Positions 6,628 to 15,681 of a DNA stretch of 64,000 bases are shown here, in pieces (position 1 is the stretch's first letter; the number at the start of each line of letters is the position of its first letter). This stretch comes from Brachybacterium phenoliresistens (GTDB lineage Bacteria; Actinomycetota; Actinomycetes; Actinomycetales; Dermabacteraceae). The stretch spans positions 62,001-126,000 of the forward strand of contig NZ_KK069998.1 in assembly GCF_000576425.1 (NCBI RefSeq), read 5' to 3'. Under the pieces are notes generated by a model. The model worked only from the letters and a program-made list of their open reading frames with translations. It did no database searches and was not told where the DNA came from. The position numbers were made by a program, and so were the translations under genes.

Positions 6628-6792
6628 GGGGGCTCCTCCTGGCGGCGGGGTCTGCTCGCAGTCTTCCACGGTTCCCGGTGCCGGGCAGGGACCCCCGGCC
6701 CCCGGGTAGCAGGGCGCGGCCCGGCGCGCACGGCCCGGCGCGGACGCCTAATTCCCTTGCCGCCGCGCCCGCGGCGTCCATACCGTGCAGGC

Positions 6793-8466
6793 ATGCCCCA
6801 CCTCGACGTCTCCGCCATCGGCTATGCCCTGCCCGACGGGCGCCCGCTGCTCAGCGACGTCTCGCTGCGGGTGGGCCAGGGTGAGCGCGTCGCCCTGATC
6901 GGCGCGAACGGCGCCGGGAAGACGACCCTGCTGCGGATCATCCTCGACGAGGTCGCCGCGAGCTCCGGGGCGATCACCCGTGCCGGCACTCTCGGGGTGA
7001 TGCGCCAGTTCGTCCGCGGCGGCACCGTGCGCGAGCTGCTGCTCTCGGTCGCCCCGGCCCCGCTGCAGGCCGCGGGCGCGGAGCTGGAGCGGCGCGAGGC
7101 GGAGATGGAGGCCGCGGGCACCGAACGCTCCCAGATGGCCTTCGCCGCGGCCGTGGCCGCGTGGGGAGACGCCGGCGGATACGAGGCGGAGGTCCTGTGG
7201 GACACCTGCACGATCGCCGCCCTCGGCATCCCCCTGGACCGCTGCGGGGACCGCCCCCTGACCACGCTCTCGGGCGGGGAGCAGAAGCGCCTGGCCCTGG
7301 AGGCGCTGCTGCGCGGCCCCGACGAGCTGCTGATCCTGGACGAGCCGGACAACTCCCTGGACGTCCCGGGCAAGCGCTGGCTCGAGGAGCAGCTGCGCGC
7401 CACCGACAAGGGGGTGCTGTTCGTCAGCCACGACCGCGAGCTGCTGGCCCGGACGGCGACCGCGGTCGTCACGCTCGAGCTGGGGGCGGCCGGCAGCACC
7501 GCCTGGACGCACCCCGGCAGCTTCGCCTCGTATCACGCCGCCCGCGCGCAGCGCTTCGCACGCCTGGACGAACTGCGCCGCCGATGGGACGAGGAGCACG
7601 CCAAGCTGCGGGCCCTGGTCCAGATGTACAAGCAGAAGGCGGCCTACAACTCGGACATGGCCTCCCGCTACCGGGCCGCGCAGACCCGCCTGGCCCGCTT
7701 CGAGGAGATCGGTCCGCCCGAGGAGCAGCCCCACGAGCAGAACGTGCGGATGCGTCTGCCCGGCGGCCGCACCGGCAAGCGCGCCCTGGTCTGCACCGGG
7801 CTCGAGCTGACCGGGCTGATGCACCCCGTCGACCTCGAGGCGCGGTTCGGGGACCGCGTGGCGGTGCTCGGATCCAACGGCTCGGGGAAGTCGCACTTCC
7901 TGCGGCTGCTCGCCGCCGGCGGCTCCGATCCGGAGCCCGAGCACGCGCCCGTCGGCGAGGTCGAGATCGCCCCGGTTCCGCACACCGGCACGGCGCGGCT
8001 GGGCGCGCGGGTGCGCCCCGGATGGTTCGCGCAGAACCAGGGCCGGCCCGAGCTGCACGGCCGCACGCTGCTGGAGATCCTCCACCGCGGCGACGAGCAT
8101 CGGGCGGGCATGCCGCGGGAGGACGCCTCGCGGGTGCTGGCCCGTTACGACCTGGCCCGGGCGGCGGAGCAGATGTTCGGCTCGCTCTCCGGCGGGCAGC
8201 AGGCGCGCTTCCAGATCCTGCTGCTGGAGCTGGGCGGGGCGACCATGCTGCTGCTGGACGAGCCCACCGACAACCTCGACCTGGTCTCCGCCGAGGCGCT
8301 GCAGGATGCGCTGGCGCTGTTCGAGGGGACGGTCCTGGCCGTCACGCACGACCGGTGGTTCGCCCGGGACTTCGACCGCTTCTGGGTGTTCGGGGCCGAT
8401 GGCGAGGTCCGCGAGAGCGACGAGCCCATCTGGGACGAGGGACGGGTCGCCCGGCCGCGCGGCTGA
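6793..8466 (+). CDS. ABC-F family duplicated ATPase
   Basis: A 557-residue soluble protein with two ABC ATPase domains and no membrane segment. Domain 1: Walker A GANGAGKT near 37-44, signature LSGGEQKR, Walker B LLILDEPDNSLD. A charged linker follows (about 255-310) with YKQKAAYNSDMASRYRAAQTRL. Domain 2: GSNGSGKS, LSGGQQARFQ, LLLDEPTDNLD. This is the ABC-F layout of ribosome-associated translation factors and antibiotic-resistance proteins. ATG 6793 follows TACCGT by 6 nt with no ribosome site, consistent with a leaderless transcript. Housekeeping versus resistance function cannot be told from motifs. Confidence 0.92.
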   Translation: MPHLDVSAIGYALPDGRPLLSDVSLRVGQGERVALIGANGAGKTTLLRIILDEVAASSGAITRAGTLGVMRQFVRGGTVRELLLSVAPAPLQAAGAELERREAEMEAAGTERSQMAFAAAVAAWGDAGGYEAEVLWDTCTIAALGIPLDRCGDRPLTTLSGGEQKRLALEALLRGPDELLILDEPDNSLDVPGKRWLEEQLRATDKGVLFVSHDRELLARTATAVVTLELGAAGSTAWTHPGSFASYHAARAQRFARLDELRRRWDEEHAKLRALVQMYKQKAAYNSDMASRYRAAQTRLARFEEIGPPEEQPHEQNVRMRLPGGRTGKRALVCTGLELTGLMHPVDLEARFGDRVAVLGSNGSGKSHFLRLLAAGGSDPEPEHAPVGEVEIAPVPHTGTARLGARVRPGWFAQNQGRPELHGRTLLEILHRGDEHRAGMPREDASRVLARYDLARAAEQMFGSLSGGQQARFQILLLELGGATMLLLDEPTDNLDLVSAEALQDALALFEGTVLAVTHDRWFARDFDRFWVFGADGEVRESDEPIWDEGRVARPRG

Positions 8467-8529
8467 GCCGCAGGCCCCGGGCTCCGAGTCCTGAGCCGAA
8501 GGTCCGCGGAGAACCGCTATCGTCGGTGC

Positions 8530-9942
8530 ATGAGCACGAGCAGCGCCGACCGCATCGTCCAGGACCTGCAGCCGTGGATCGCCGCGGCCCCGGCCGGTGC
8601 GCGGATGCCCTCCAGCCGCGAGCTCGCGGCCCGCTACGGGGCGAGCCCGGTGACGGTGCAGCGGGCGATGCGGACGCTGGTGGGCCTGGGCCTGGTGGAG
8701 AGCCGCCCCGGTGCGGGGAGCTTCGTGCTCGGCGCGCGCACGCACCGCCCCTCGGACTTCGGCTGGCAGACCGGCGCCCTGCGCTCGGCCGGCGGGCGGG
8801 TTCCGCTGCTGTCGACGCCGCTGCGCGATGCGGCGACCGACGCCATCGGCCTGCATTCGGGGTACCCGGCCCGCGAGCTGCTGCCGGAGCGGCTGGTGCG
8901 GGCGGCGCTGACCCGGGCGGCCCGCGGGCACGGCGCGCTGACCCGCGGGCCGGCGACGGGCCTGCCGGCGCTGCAGTCCTGGTTCGCAGCCGAGCTCGCC
9001 GCGGCGACGCCCCCGGGGATCACCCCGGTCGCCGCCCGCGACGTGCTGGTGGTGCCCGGGACCCAGAGCGGCCTGAGCTCGATCTTCCGGGCCCTGGCGA
9101 CGACCGGCAGCCCGGTGGTCGCCCAGTCCCCCACCTACTGGGGCGCGCTCCTCGCGGCCGCGCAGGCCGGAGTGCGGGTGGTGCCGGTCGAGAGCGACGC
9201 CGAGGGGCCGGTGCCGGAGGATCTCGGGCGGACCCTCGCGCGGACGGGAGCGCGCCTGTTCTATGCCCAGCCGACCTTCGCGAACCCCAGCGGGGCCAGC
9301 TGGTCCCCGGCCCGCCGCGACCAGGTGCTGTCGGTGGTGCGCGAGCACGGCGCCTTCCTGGTCGAGGACGACTGGGCGCGGGACTTCGGCATCGACGAGG
9401 CGCCGGCGCCGCTGGCGGCCTTCGACGACGCCGGGCATGTCATCCACGTCCGCTCGCTGACCAAGAGCGTCTCCCCCGCGGTGCGCGTGGGCGCGGTGAT
9501 CGCGCGCGGCCCCGTGCGCGACCGGCTGCTGGCCGATCTCGCGGCCGAGTCGATGTACGTCAGCCCCGTGCTGCAGGCCGCCGCCACCGAGGTCGTCCTG
9601 GACCCGTCCTGGCGCGCCCATCTGCGCCGCCTGCGCGACCAGCTGCGCGAGCGCCGGGACCTGCTGGCGCGCAGCGTGGCCGAGCACATGCCCGCCGCGA
9701 GGATCGAGCGCCTGCCGCGCGGCGGGCTGAACCTGTGGGTGCGCCTGCCGGACGAGGTCGACGCGGATCAGCTGGAGCGGGACTGCGAGCAGGAGGGCGT
9801 GCTCATCGCCGCCGGGACGGAGTGGTTCCCCTCCGATCCCTCCGGGCCGTACGTCCGCCTGAACTATGCCGGCCCCGATCCCGCGCGCTTCCCCGAGGGG
9901 ACCGAGATCATCGGCCGCGCGATGGTCCGGCAGATGCGCTGA
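8530..9942 (+). CDS. MocR-type regulator (GntR HTH fused to aminotransferase)
   Basis: A 470-residue fusion. Residues ~1-70 are a GntR winged helix (MPSSRELAARYGASPVTVQRAMRTLVGLGLVESRPGAGS). The rest is a class-I aminotransferase fold with FYAQPTFANPSG, VEDDWARDFG and a PLP lysine in RSLTKSVSPAVRVG. MocR proteins bind pyridoxal phosphate or amino-acid adducts and usually control a nearby gene. The next gene downstream is an EamA exporter, a common partner. ATG 8530 is 6 nt after TATCGT, so it is probably leaderless. A 21-bp direct repeat covers the stop codon. Confidence 0.92.
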   Translation: MSTSSADRIVQDLQPWIAAAPAGARMPSSRELAARYGASPVTVQRAMRTLVGLGLVESRPGAGSFVLGARTHRPSDFGWQTGALRSAGGRVPLLSTPLRDAATDAIGLHSGYPARELLPERLVRAALTRAARGHGALTRGPATGLPALQSWFAAELAAATPPGITPVAARDVLVVPGTQSGLSSIFRALATTGSPVVAQSPTYWGALLAAAQAGVRVVPVESDAEGPVPEDLGRTLARTGARLFYAQPTFANPSGASWSPARRDQVLSVVREHGAFLVEDDWARDFGIDEAPAPLAAFDDAGHVIHVRSLTKSVSPAVRVGAVIARGPVRDRLLADLAAESMYVSPVLQAAATEVVLDPSWRAHLRRLRDQLRERRDLLARSVAEHMPAARIERLPRGGLNLWVRLPDEVDADQLERDCEQEGVLIAAGTEWFPSDPSGPYVRLNYAGPDPARFPEGTEIIGRAMVRQMR

Positions 9943-9977
9943 CCCGCGAGAGGGTTCGGCAGATGCGCTGACCCGCG
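9928..9977. repeat. 21-bp direct repeat over the MocR stop codon
   Basis: CGGCAGATGCGCTGACCCGCG occurs at 9928-9948 and 9957-9977. It duplicates the last codons and TGA of the regulator gene, which looks like a small tandem duplication. Confidence 0.85.
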
Positions 9978-10067
9978 CGATGCGCCGCGCCCGGGCCCTG
10001 GTCGTGCGGCACGTGTCTCCGCCCCCGACGGAGCCGCGATGTCCAGGACTCACTGCTATCGTGGTGC

Positions 10068-11063
10068 ATGAATAAAGAGAGTAGCGCTACTACTTCTGGG
10101 GCGATCCCGCTATCCCGATCCTCCGGGCTCGGATGGGGGCTGCTGGGCGTCGCCGCCTTCTCCCTCACCGTCCCGCTGACCCGCATCGTCGTGGACGGCG
10201 GGGCCATGTCCCCCGTCTTCGTGGGGGCGGGGCGCGCCGTGGTCGCCGGCACGCTCGCCGTGGCCGCCCTGCTGCTGACCCGCCCGCGGCGCCCGCAGGG
10301 GCGCCAATGGCTGCGCCTGGCGATCGTCGCCGGAGGCATCGTGGCCGGCTTCCCGCTGCTGACCTCCTTCGCCCTGCGGACCGTCCCGGCGGCGCACGGC
10401 GCGGTGGTGATCGCCCTGCTCCCGGCCGCGACCGCGGTGGTGGCGGTCCTGCGCACCCGCGAGCGGACCCGCCCGGCGTTCTGGGCGGCCGCGGCGCTCG
10501 GCGCCGTGGCCGCCGGCGCCTTCGCCCAGGTGCAGGGCGGCGGCTTCGGCGGACTGCACCGCGAGGACCTGCTCCTGTTCGGCGCGGTGATCGCTGCAGG
10601 AATCGGCTACGCGGAGGGCGGGCTGCTGGCGCGGGAGCTCGGGGCGTGGCAGACGGTGGCCTGGGCGCTCGTGCTGTCGCTGCCGGCCATGACCGTCCTC
10701 GCCGTCGCCTCGATGGGCCAGGGCCTGCCCCACGCCTCCGGCGTGCAGTGGGCAGGGTTCGCCTATCTCGCGGTGGTCAGCATGTTCCTGGGGTTCTTCG
10801 CCTGGTACCGCGGCCTCGCCATCGGCCCGATCACGCAGGTCAGCCAGATCCAGCTGGCACAGCCGGTGATGAGCATCGGCTGGGCGGCGCTGCTGCTGGG
10901 CGAGCCCCTCACCGTCGCGACGGCGGCCGGCGGCCTGGCCGTGATCGCCTGCGCCCTGCTGGCCGTGCGATCCCGCGGCACTGGTCGGGCCTCGCCCGCC
11001 TCTGCGCCGACCAGCGCGACCGGCGAGCCCCGGGAGGAGGAGGTGAGCGTCCAGCCCGCCTGA
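10068..11063 (+). CDS. EamA/DMT-family metabolite exporter
   Basis: A 331-residue membrane protein with about ten hydrophobic segments and two EamA repeats. Typical features are LGVAAFSLTVPLTRIVVDG, SPVFVGAGRAVVAG, PAAHGAVVIALLPAATAVVAVL (repeat 1) and MFLGFFAWYRGLAIGP, QPVMSIGWAALLLGEPLT (repeat 2). The C-terminal ~30 residues are polar. ATG 10068 follows TATCGT by 5 nt, so it is probably leaderless. It lies directly behind a MocR gene; the pair suggests export of an amino acid or vitamin B6-related compound, but the substrate is not visible. Confidence 0.88.
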   Translation: MNKESSATTSGAIPLSRSSGLGWGLLGVAAFSLTVPLTRIVVDGGAMSPVFVGAGRAVVAGTLAVAALLLTRPRRPQGRQWLRLAIVAGGIVAGFPLLTSFALRTVPAAHGAVVIALLPAATAVVAVLRTRERTRPAFWAAAALGAVAAGAFAQVQGGGFGGLHREDLLLFGAVIAAGIGYAEGGLLARELGAWQTVAWALVLSLPAMTVLAVASMGQGLPHASGVQWAGFAYLAVVSMFLGFFAWYRGLAIGPITQVSQIQLAQPVMSIGWAALLLGEPLTVATAAGGLAVIACALLAVRSRGTGRASPASAPTSATGEPREEEVSVQPA

Positions 11064-11303
11064 CGGGACCTCCCCGACGGCGCGCAGTACGAACGGCCCG
11101 TGGGCCACGGGTCTCGCCCGACGGGCGACGGGAGCCGCTCAGCGGAGTCGGGAGCCGCCGAGCGGCGACAGTCCTCGCCTGTCGCGACCGAGGTGCCGCG
11201 AGGGGTCCGATTGACGGGCGCCGACAATATCGATAGGCTGGCTAACAGTTAGAGTTTCTACCTAGACCGGGCCGCGTGTCGGCCCTCCAGCCGCGAGGAC
11301 GCC
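11064..11303. other. Intergenic region with several small inverted repeats
   Basis: No gene seen. Short stems (TCGCCC-GAC-GGGCGA at 11114-11128 and GCCGC-CGA-GCGGC at 11155-11167) may end the exporter transcript. Near its right end is the palindrome CTAACAGTTAG (11242-11252), then an A/T-rich stretch and GGGCCG-CGTGT-CGGCCC just before the next gene. The palindrome is a candidate operator for that gene. Confidence 0.5.
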
Positions 11304-11675
11304 ATGACCACCATCGAGGTCGCACCGGACACCCACGTCTCCCCCGCCTCGCAGGACGCCCTCATCCCGCTGTGCGAGGAATTCATCAGCCAGGTGCGAC
11401 ACCGCTGCCAGGCGGCGGTGCGGGCGCTGCCCGGGGTGTGCGACGGAGAGCTGCTGATCGCCCGGCTCGCGGACGGCCCGGAGTTCGTCGCCCGGGTGGC
11501 GGTCCGCTCCGAGTCGGCGTTCACCGCGACCGTCGCCGAGCTGATGGATGTCATCGTGCCGCAGGCGGAACGCGAGCTGGGGCAGGCGTTCACGAGCTTC
11601 CGGATCGACGTGGCGGTCGCCGAGCCCCGCCACGGGGTCGCCGGCAGCGGAGGCGCCGTCCTGTCGATCATCTGA
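11304..11675 (+). CDS. Hypothetical protein, unknown function
   Basis: A 123-residue protein that I do not recognise. It starts at ATG 11304 with GAGGA 5 nt ahead. It contains FISQVRHRCQAAVRALPGVCDGELLIARL, a mid-part with alternating hydrophobic residues (FVARVAVRSESAFTATVAEL), then ERELGQAFTSFRIDVAV. No signal peptide or membrane segment is visible and there are two cysteines in the first half. Codon use is like its neighbours. It is monocistronic and preceded by the palindrome CTAACAGTTAG, so it may be specifically regulated. Its stop codon is at the start of the duplicated segment that carries the second tRNA-Ala. Confidence 0.65.
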   Translation: MTTIEVAPDTHVSPASQDALIPLCEEFISQVRHRCQAAVRALPGVCDGELLIARLADGPEFVARVAVRSESAFTATVAELMDVIVPQAERELGQAFTSFRIDVAVAEPRHGVAGSGGAVLSII

Positions 11676-11764
11676 TCGGCCGCGACGAGGTCCTCGTCGC
11701 CGATCTCGTCAGCAGCGGCAGCCTGGCCGCGTGCCCCCTCGACCGCACCCGAAGCTGTCATGCA

Positions 11765-11858
11765 ATGAAGCAGGGCCCCGGAGGAAACCGGGGCCCTGCT
11801 TCATGAAGGATGTCCCGAGCCATCGGTGATCGATGCCCGGACAGTCCCACTGGTGGAG
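11765..11858. repeat. Hairpin/ATGTCCCGAG module, copy 3 (next to tRNA-Ala)
   Basis: The same stem (GAAGCAGGGCCCCGG / CCGGGGCCCTGCTTC) at 11767-11804, followed by GGATGTCCCGAGCCATC and a degenerate second motif, then the tRNA 3' end. The segment 11670-11926 aligns with 3092-3349 with at most a one-base indel. Confidence 0.75.
11767..11804 (-). terminator. Terminator of tRNA-Ala copy 2
   Basis: 15-bp GC-rich stem with short purine loop, 50 nt downstream of the minus-strand tRNA; same core as the two other copies. It can also serve the plus-strand gene before it. Confidence 0.75.
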
Positions 11859-11926
11859 CTAGGGGGATTCGAACCCCCGACCTTCTCATTGCGAACGAGA
11901 CGCGCTACCAACTGCGCCATAGCCCC
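11854..11926 (-). tRNA. tRNA-Ala (CGC anticodon), copy 2
   Basis: Identical in all 73 positions to the gene at 3277-3349: anticodon loop TTCGCAA, T-loop TTCGAAT, no CCA. A TAATCT -10 hexamer lies upstream on the minus strand at 11939-11944. Confidence 0.96.
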
Positions 11927-12015
11927 AGGTACCCGAACAGATTAGCACCGGTGGGCACCCTGCTCGGGACCGTCGGGCCCGCTCTTGACGAGGATCACAC
12001 CGCGGCGGGGCGGCC

Positions 12016-12870
12016 TCAGGCCGTGCCGGTGCGGACCTCCTGCAGCTGGTCCATGAGCTCGTCGAAGACGTCCAGGCGGCCGGTCCCGGTGCACGCCACG
12101 TAGGCGGGCCGCTCGTGGTCGGGGGCGTCCGCAGGGCCGCGGCCGGGCCAGGTGCGGATGCTCCCGCCGGCGCGGCGCACCAGGTGGAAGCCGGCTGCCA
12201 CGTCCCAGGCGTTGATCCGGCCCAGCCCCGTCGCGTCGGCGAAGCCGGCGGCCACGTAGGCGAGCTCGAGCGCGGCGGAGCCCAGATGACGCACCGCCGA
12301 GACCTCGGCGTGCAGGCGCCGCGTCGCGGTGAGCGAGAGCTCCTCCTGCTCGACCAGCACATGCTGGCCGGGGAAGCCGCTGACCACGAGGGCGTCGGCC
12401 GCGGCCCGCGTGGGGCGCGGGGTCAGCTCCTGGCCGTTGAGCATCGCCGGCCCGTCGGCCGCGGTGAAGACCTGGCCGAGGATCGGGGCGTCCACGACGC
12501 CGGCGACGATCTCGTCGCCGATCGCCGCGCCGATGGAGATGCAGAACAGCGGCAGCCCGGCCGCGAAGTTGCTGGTGCCGTCGATGGGGTCGACGAAGAA
12601 GGTGACGGGGCTGTCGGACTCGCGCACGCCGCCCTCCTCCCCCACGATCCGCGCCTCGGGCACGGCACGGTGGAGCGCGGCGACGATGATGTCCTCGCAG
12701 GCCTTGTCGTGGAGGGTGACGATGTCGTGGCTGGAGGTCTTGTACTCGCGGGAGATGCTCGTGCGGTCGATGCCGCGGATGTACTCCGCGGCCTCATGCG
12801 CCGCGGCGGTCGCGGCCTCGAGGAGCTCGGTCGGGGTGCGGACGAGGGCTGGGAGCGGGGTCGCGTTCAT
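12016..12870 (-). CDS. Inositol-monophosphatase-family phosphatase
   Basis: A 284-residue Mg-dependent sugar-phosphatase with the family motifs in order: VGEEGG (metal glutamate), DPIDGTSNF, and WDVAAGFHLVRRAGG near the C-terminus. Members hydrolyse inositol-1-phosphate, histidinol phosphate or PAP; here the N-terminal region and motif spacing do not decide among them. ATG 12870 follows TACCCT by 7 nt (minus strand). The start lies 77 nt inside the end of modC in another frame. It is last in the sepX-modABC transcription direction and ends 90 nt before tRNA-Ala. Confidence 0.87.
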   Translation of the reverse strand: MNATPLPALVRTPTELLEAATAAAHEAAEYIRGIDRTSISREYKTSSHDIVTLHDKACEDIIVAALHRAVPEARIVGEEGGVRESDSPVTFFVDPIDGTSNFAAGLPLFCISIGAAIGDEIVAGVVDAPILGQVFTAADGPAMLNGQELTPRPTRAAADALVVSGFPGQHVLVEQEELSLTATRRLHAEVSAVRHLGSAALELAYVAAGFADATGLGRINAWDVAAGFHLVRRAGGSIRTWPGRGPADAPDHERPAYVACTGTGRLDVFDELMDQLQEVRTGTA

Positions 12871-14044
12871 CCCCACCAGGGTAGATCGCCGATCGCACAG
12901 GATCGAGGATCATCCTCACCGTGGACCCGATGCCGAGCCGCTCGGCGATCGCCCGCTCCGGGGCGATCTGCGCGGCGAGACCTCCGCCGCGCACGATGAT
13001 GCCCGCCCCCACGCGGTCCAGGGACTCGATCACCACGTCATGGGTCGTCGCGACGTCGGCACCGGTCGGGGCGTCGCGCCGGGGAGCGGGATCGGCGGGG
13101 ACGGCCCCCGCCTCGCCGCGATGCTCCAGGCGGACGGCCGCCGGGTCCAGCAGCACGAGCGCCTCCCCTCCGGCCCGAAGCCCCGCCTCGGCGCTGCCGG
13201 CCACGAGGCGTCCATGGTCGCGGGTGCGCAGCACCGCCCGATCGCCGGCCACCTCCTCGACCGTGCCGGGCAGCAGCTCCTTGCCCAGCAGGTGCGCCGC
13301 ATAGCCGGTGCGGGGCCGGGCGAGCACCGCGGAGCGCTCCCCTGCCTGGGCGATCCGCCCGCCCTCGAGGACGAGCACGTCATCGGCGAGCACGAGGACG
13401 TCCAGCAGGTCATGGGTGACCAGCAGCACCGTCCGGCCCTGCAGCATCCGGGCGCACAGGGCCCGCAGATGGGTCGAGGCCTCCGCGTCCAGGGCGGCGA
13501 AGGGCTCGTCCAGCAGCACCAGGGACGGGTCCGAGGCCAGGGCCCGCGCGATCGCGACCCGCTGCGCCTGCCCGCCGGAGATCTCCCGGGGACGGCGCGG
13601 GGCGAGCTCGGCAGCTCCGACCTCCTCCAACAGGGCGCGCGCTCGGCGATGCGCCGCGGACCGGCCGCGACCGGCGGCCCGGGGTCCGAAGGCCACGTTC
13701 TCCAGCACGCTGAGATGCTCGAACAGCACCGGATCCTGCCGCAGATGGGACACCCCGCGGCGGTGGGCGGGCAGCGCCAGGATCTCCCGCCCTTCGACGG
13801 CGACGCTGCCGCGGGCGGGGACGGCCCCGCTGATGGCGCCCAGCAGCGTGGACTTCCCCGCCCCGTTGGGGCCGATGACCGCGGTGATGCGCCCCGGGCG
13901 CGGCGCCACGGCCAGGTGCACGTCGCGGGTGGGCACCCGGACCTGGACGTCGAGGCGTGCCGCCCGCCCCGGAGGCACCGCGTCCGCGGGCCCGGCGGGC
14001 CCGGTGCCGCCCGCCCCTGCTGCCGCTGCGGCTGCTGCGGTCAT
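12794..14044 (-). CDS. modC: Molybdate ABC transporter ATP-binding protein
   Basis: A 416-residue ATPase: Walker A GPNGAGKS near 58-65, Q-loop [10 protein letters not shown], signature ISGGQAQR, Walker [14 protein letters not shown]-loop THDLLD. A C-terminal MOP/TOBE-like domain (about 290-390) contains [17 protein letters not shown] and [10 protein letters not shown], as in ModC. The ATG overlaps the stop of modB as ATGA. The last ~25 residues are low complexity and run over the start of the phosphatase gene; the natural end of the domain is near GGDER. The Ala/Gly-rich first 25 residues are also extra. Confidence 0.9.
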   Translation of the reverse strand: MTAAAAAAAGAGGTGPAGPADAVPPGRAARLDVQVRVPTRDVHLAVAPRPGRITAVIGPNGAGKSTLLGAISGAVPARGSVAVEGREILALPAHRRGVSHLRQDPVLFEHLSVLENVAFGPRAAGRGRSAAHRRARALLEEVGAAELAPRRPREISGGQAQRVAIARALASDPSLVLLDEPFAALDAEASTHLRALCARMLQGRTVLLVTHDLLDVLVLADDVLVLEGGRIAQAGERSAVLARPRTGYAAHLLGKELLPGTVEEVAGDRAVLRTRDHGRLVAGSAEAGLRAGGEALVLLDPAAVRLEHRGEAGAVPADPAPRRDAPTGADVATTHDVVIESLDRVGAGIIVRGGGLAAQIAPERAIAERLGIGSTVRMILDPVRSAIYPGGDERDPAPSPRPHPDRAPRGRDRRGA

Positions 14045-14853
14045 CGGGCCTCCTCCTGCGTCCGTCCCGGGGCGCCGCGGCGGGCGTAGGCCAGGAGCAC
14101 CACGAGGATCGCCACGAGCACCAGCAGCAGCGAGAGCACCGCCGCGGAATCGGGATCGGATTCGCGGGCCAGGTAGATCTCCAGCGGCAGGGTGCGGGTC
14201 ACCCCGGGCATGGAGCCGGCGAAGGTCAGGGTCGCCCCGAACTCGCCGAGGGAGCGCGCGAAGGCGAGCACCGTACCGGTGACGATCGCCGGCGCCAGGC
14301 GCGGCAACGTGATCCGTGCGAGCACCGTCGACGGTCGCGCGCCCAGCGAGGCGGCGACCTGCTCGGGCACGGTGCCGGCGCTGACCAGGGCGCTCTCCAG
14401 GGTCAGCACGGTGAACGGCAGGGACACGAAGACCTGGGCGATGACCACGGCGGCGGTGGTGAAGACGATGCGGGCATCGGCCTGCTCGAGCAGCGGTCCC
14501 AGCAGGCCGCGCCGGCCCACGGTCATCAGCAGCGCGATCCCGGAGACCACCGGCGGCAGCACGAGGGGCACCAGGACCATCGCGCGCAGCACCTCCCGGC
14601 CGGGGAAGCGGGTGCGGGCGAGCAGCAGCGCCAGCGGCAGCCCCAGCCCGAGGCAGACCGCGGCGGCGCAGGCGGCCGTGAGCAGCGACAGCCGCAGCGC
14701 CTGCAGCGATGCCGGGGAGAACAGCAGCCCGGTCGCGCCCTCCCACGGCACCTGCAGCACGATCGCCGCCAGCGGCAGCACGATGCTCGCGGCCGCGATC
14801 ACGCCGAGGGCGCCCACGCCCAGCGGCAGCGGCGGGGCGGTGCGGGCGCTCAC
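14041..14853 (-). CDS. modB: Molybdate ABC transporter permease
   Basis: A 270-residue membrane protein with about six helices. It has the ABC permease EAA loop near residue 170 ([28 protein letters not shown]) and [20 protein letters not shown], a stretch very typical of ModB/CysT. It overlaps modC by 4 nt and begins 4 nt before the end of modA. With ModA and ModC it forms a complete importer for molybdate or tungstate. Confidence 0.92.
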   Translation of the reverse strand: MSARTAPPLPLGVGALGVIAAASIVLPLAAIVLQVPWEGATGLLFSPASLQALRLSLLTAACAAAVCLGLGLPLALLLARTRFPGREVLRAMVLVPLVLPPVVSGIALLMTVGRRGLLGPLLEQADARIVFTTAAVVIAQVFVSLPFTVLTLESALVSAGTVPEQVAASLGARPSTVLARITLPRLAPAIVTGTVLAFARSLGEFGATLTFAGSMPGVTRTLPLEIYLARESDPDSAAVLSLLLVLVAILVVLLAYARRGAPGRTQEEAR

Positions 14854-15671
14854 GGCGGGCCGAACCCGGCGTCGCCGAGCGCCGCGCGTCCCTCCGGGCC
14901 GAGCACAGCCTCCCGGTACGCGGCGGCGAGCTCCGGATCCTCGGCCCGGTCGGTCACGGCGATCGGGTAGACGGTGGCGTGCGCGGCGGCGCCGGGGATC
15001 GTCACGGCCTCCGCCGCCCCGCCCGAGCGCGCGACATCGGTGGCGTAGACGAGCCCGGCATCGGCCTGGCCGGAGGTCACCTTGCCCAGCACGTCGGTCA
15101 CGGAGTTCTCCTCGCTCACGGCGACCAGGGGGATGCCGGCGTCGGCGAGGACCTCGTCGGCGACGGCCCCGCAGGGCACCGGGGCGGCGCAGCGCACCAC
15201 GGCGAGATCGGGGTCCGTGAGGTCCGCGAGCGAGGTGATGCCGCGCGGGTTCCCGGGCGCCACGGCGATGGTGAGCGTGTTGGTCGCGAAGGGCCGGGGA
15301 TCCTCCGCGGTCAGGCCGAGCTCCTGGGCCCGGGCCATCGTCCGCTCGTCGGCGGTGGCGAGGACGTCCGCCGGGGCGCCCTGGTCGATCTGGGTGACCA
15401 GATCGGAGGAGCCGGCGTTGGTCATGACGACGCGCACCCCGGGATGGTCCGCCTCGAAGTCGGCGTTGACCTGCTCGAACACGTCGGTGAGGCTGGCGGC
15501 GGCGAACACCGTCAGGGTGCTGTGCCCGGCATCGCCCGCGGTCCCGCGGGGCCCGGCGCAGGCGGCCGCACCGAGGGCCAGGGCGATCACGCCGGCGGCG
15601 CCCAGGAGCCGCCGAAGGCCCCGGCGCCGCGAGGGGCGGGCCGGGGACGCGTCCAGGGCGCGGGACCGCAC
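14850..15671 (-). CDS. modA: Molybdate-binding lipoprotein
   Basis: A 273-residue periplasmic-binding-type lipoprotein: twin-arginine-like basic N-terminus, hydrophobic stretch and lipobox GAAAC at Cys38. The mature part begins [16 protein letters not shown], the hallmark of ModA, followed by [25 protein letters not shown] and [10 protein letters not shown]. The start is GTG 15671, 10 nt after the sepX stop and without a strong ribosome site, so its translation may depend on sepX. No molybdenum-cofactor riboswitch is seen in the short leader. Confidence 0.92.
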   Translation of the reverse strand: MRSRALDASPARPSRRRGLRRLLGAAGVIALALGAAACAGPRGTAGDAGHSTLTVFAAASLTDVFEQVNADFEADHPGVRVVMTNAGSSDLVTQIDQGAPADVLATADERTMARAQELGLTAEDPRPFATNTLTIAVAPGNPRGITSLADLTDPDLAVVRCAAPVPCGAVADEVLADAGIPLVAVSEENSVTDVLGKVTSGQADAGLVYATDVARSGGAAEAVTIPGAAAHATVYPIAVTDRAEDPELAAAYREAVLGPEGRAALGDAGFGPP

Positions 15672-15681
15672 GGCGGGCCGC

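Noticed and set aside
6748-10053. A minus-strand open frame of 1101 codons opposite the ABC-F and MocR genes
   Set aside because: It lies antisense to two genes with clear motifs and has no family signature or ribosome site.
3350-11853. Integrative element inserted at tRNA-Ala
   Set aside because: Both tRNA genes are complete, but there is no integrase, excisionase, relaxase or phage gene between them; only the repeat structure supports mobility.
15672-15681. Molybdenum-cofactor riboswitch before modA
   Set aside because: Only 10 nt separate sepX and modA and no such structure is visible.
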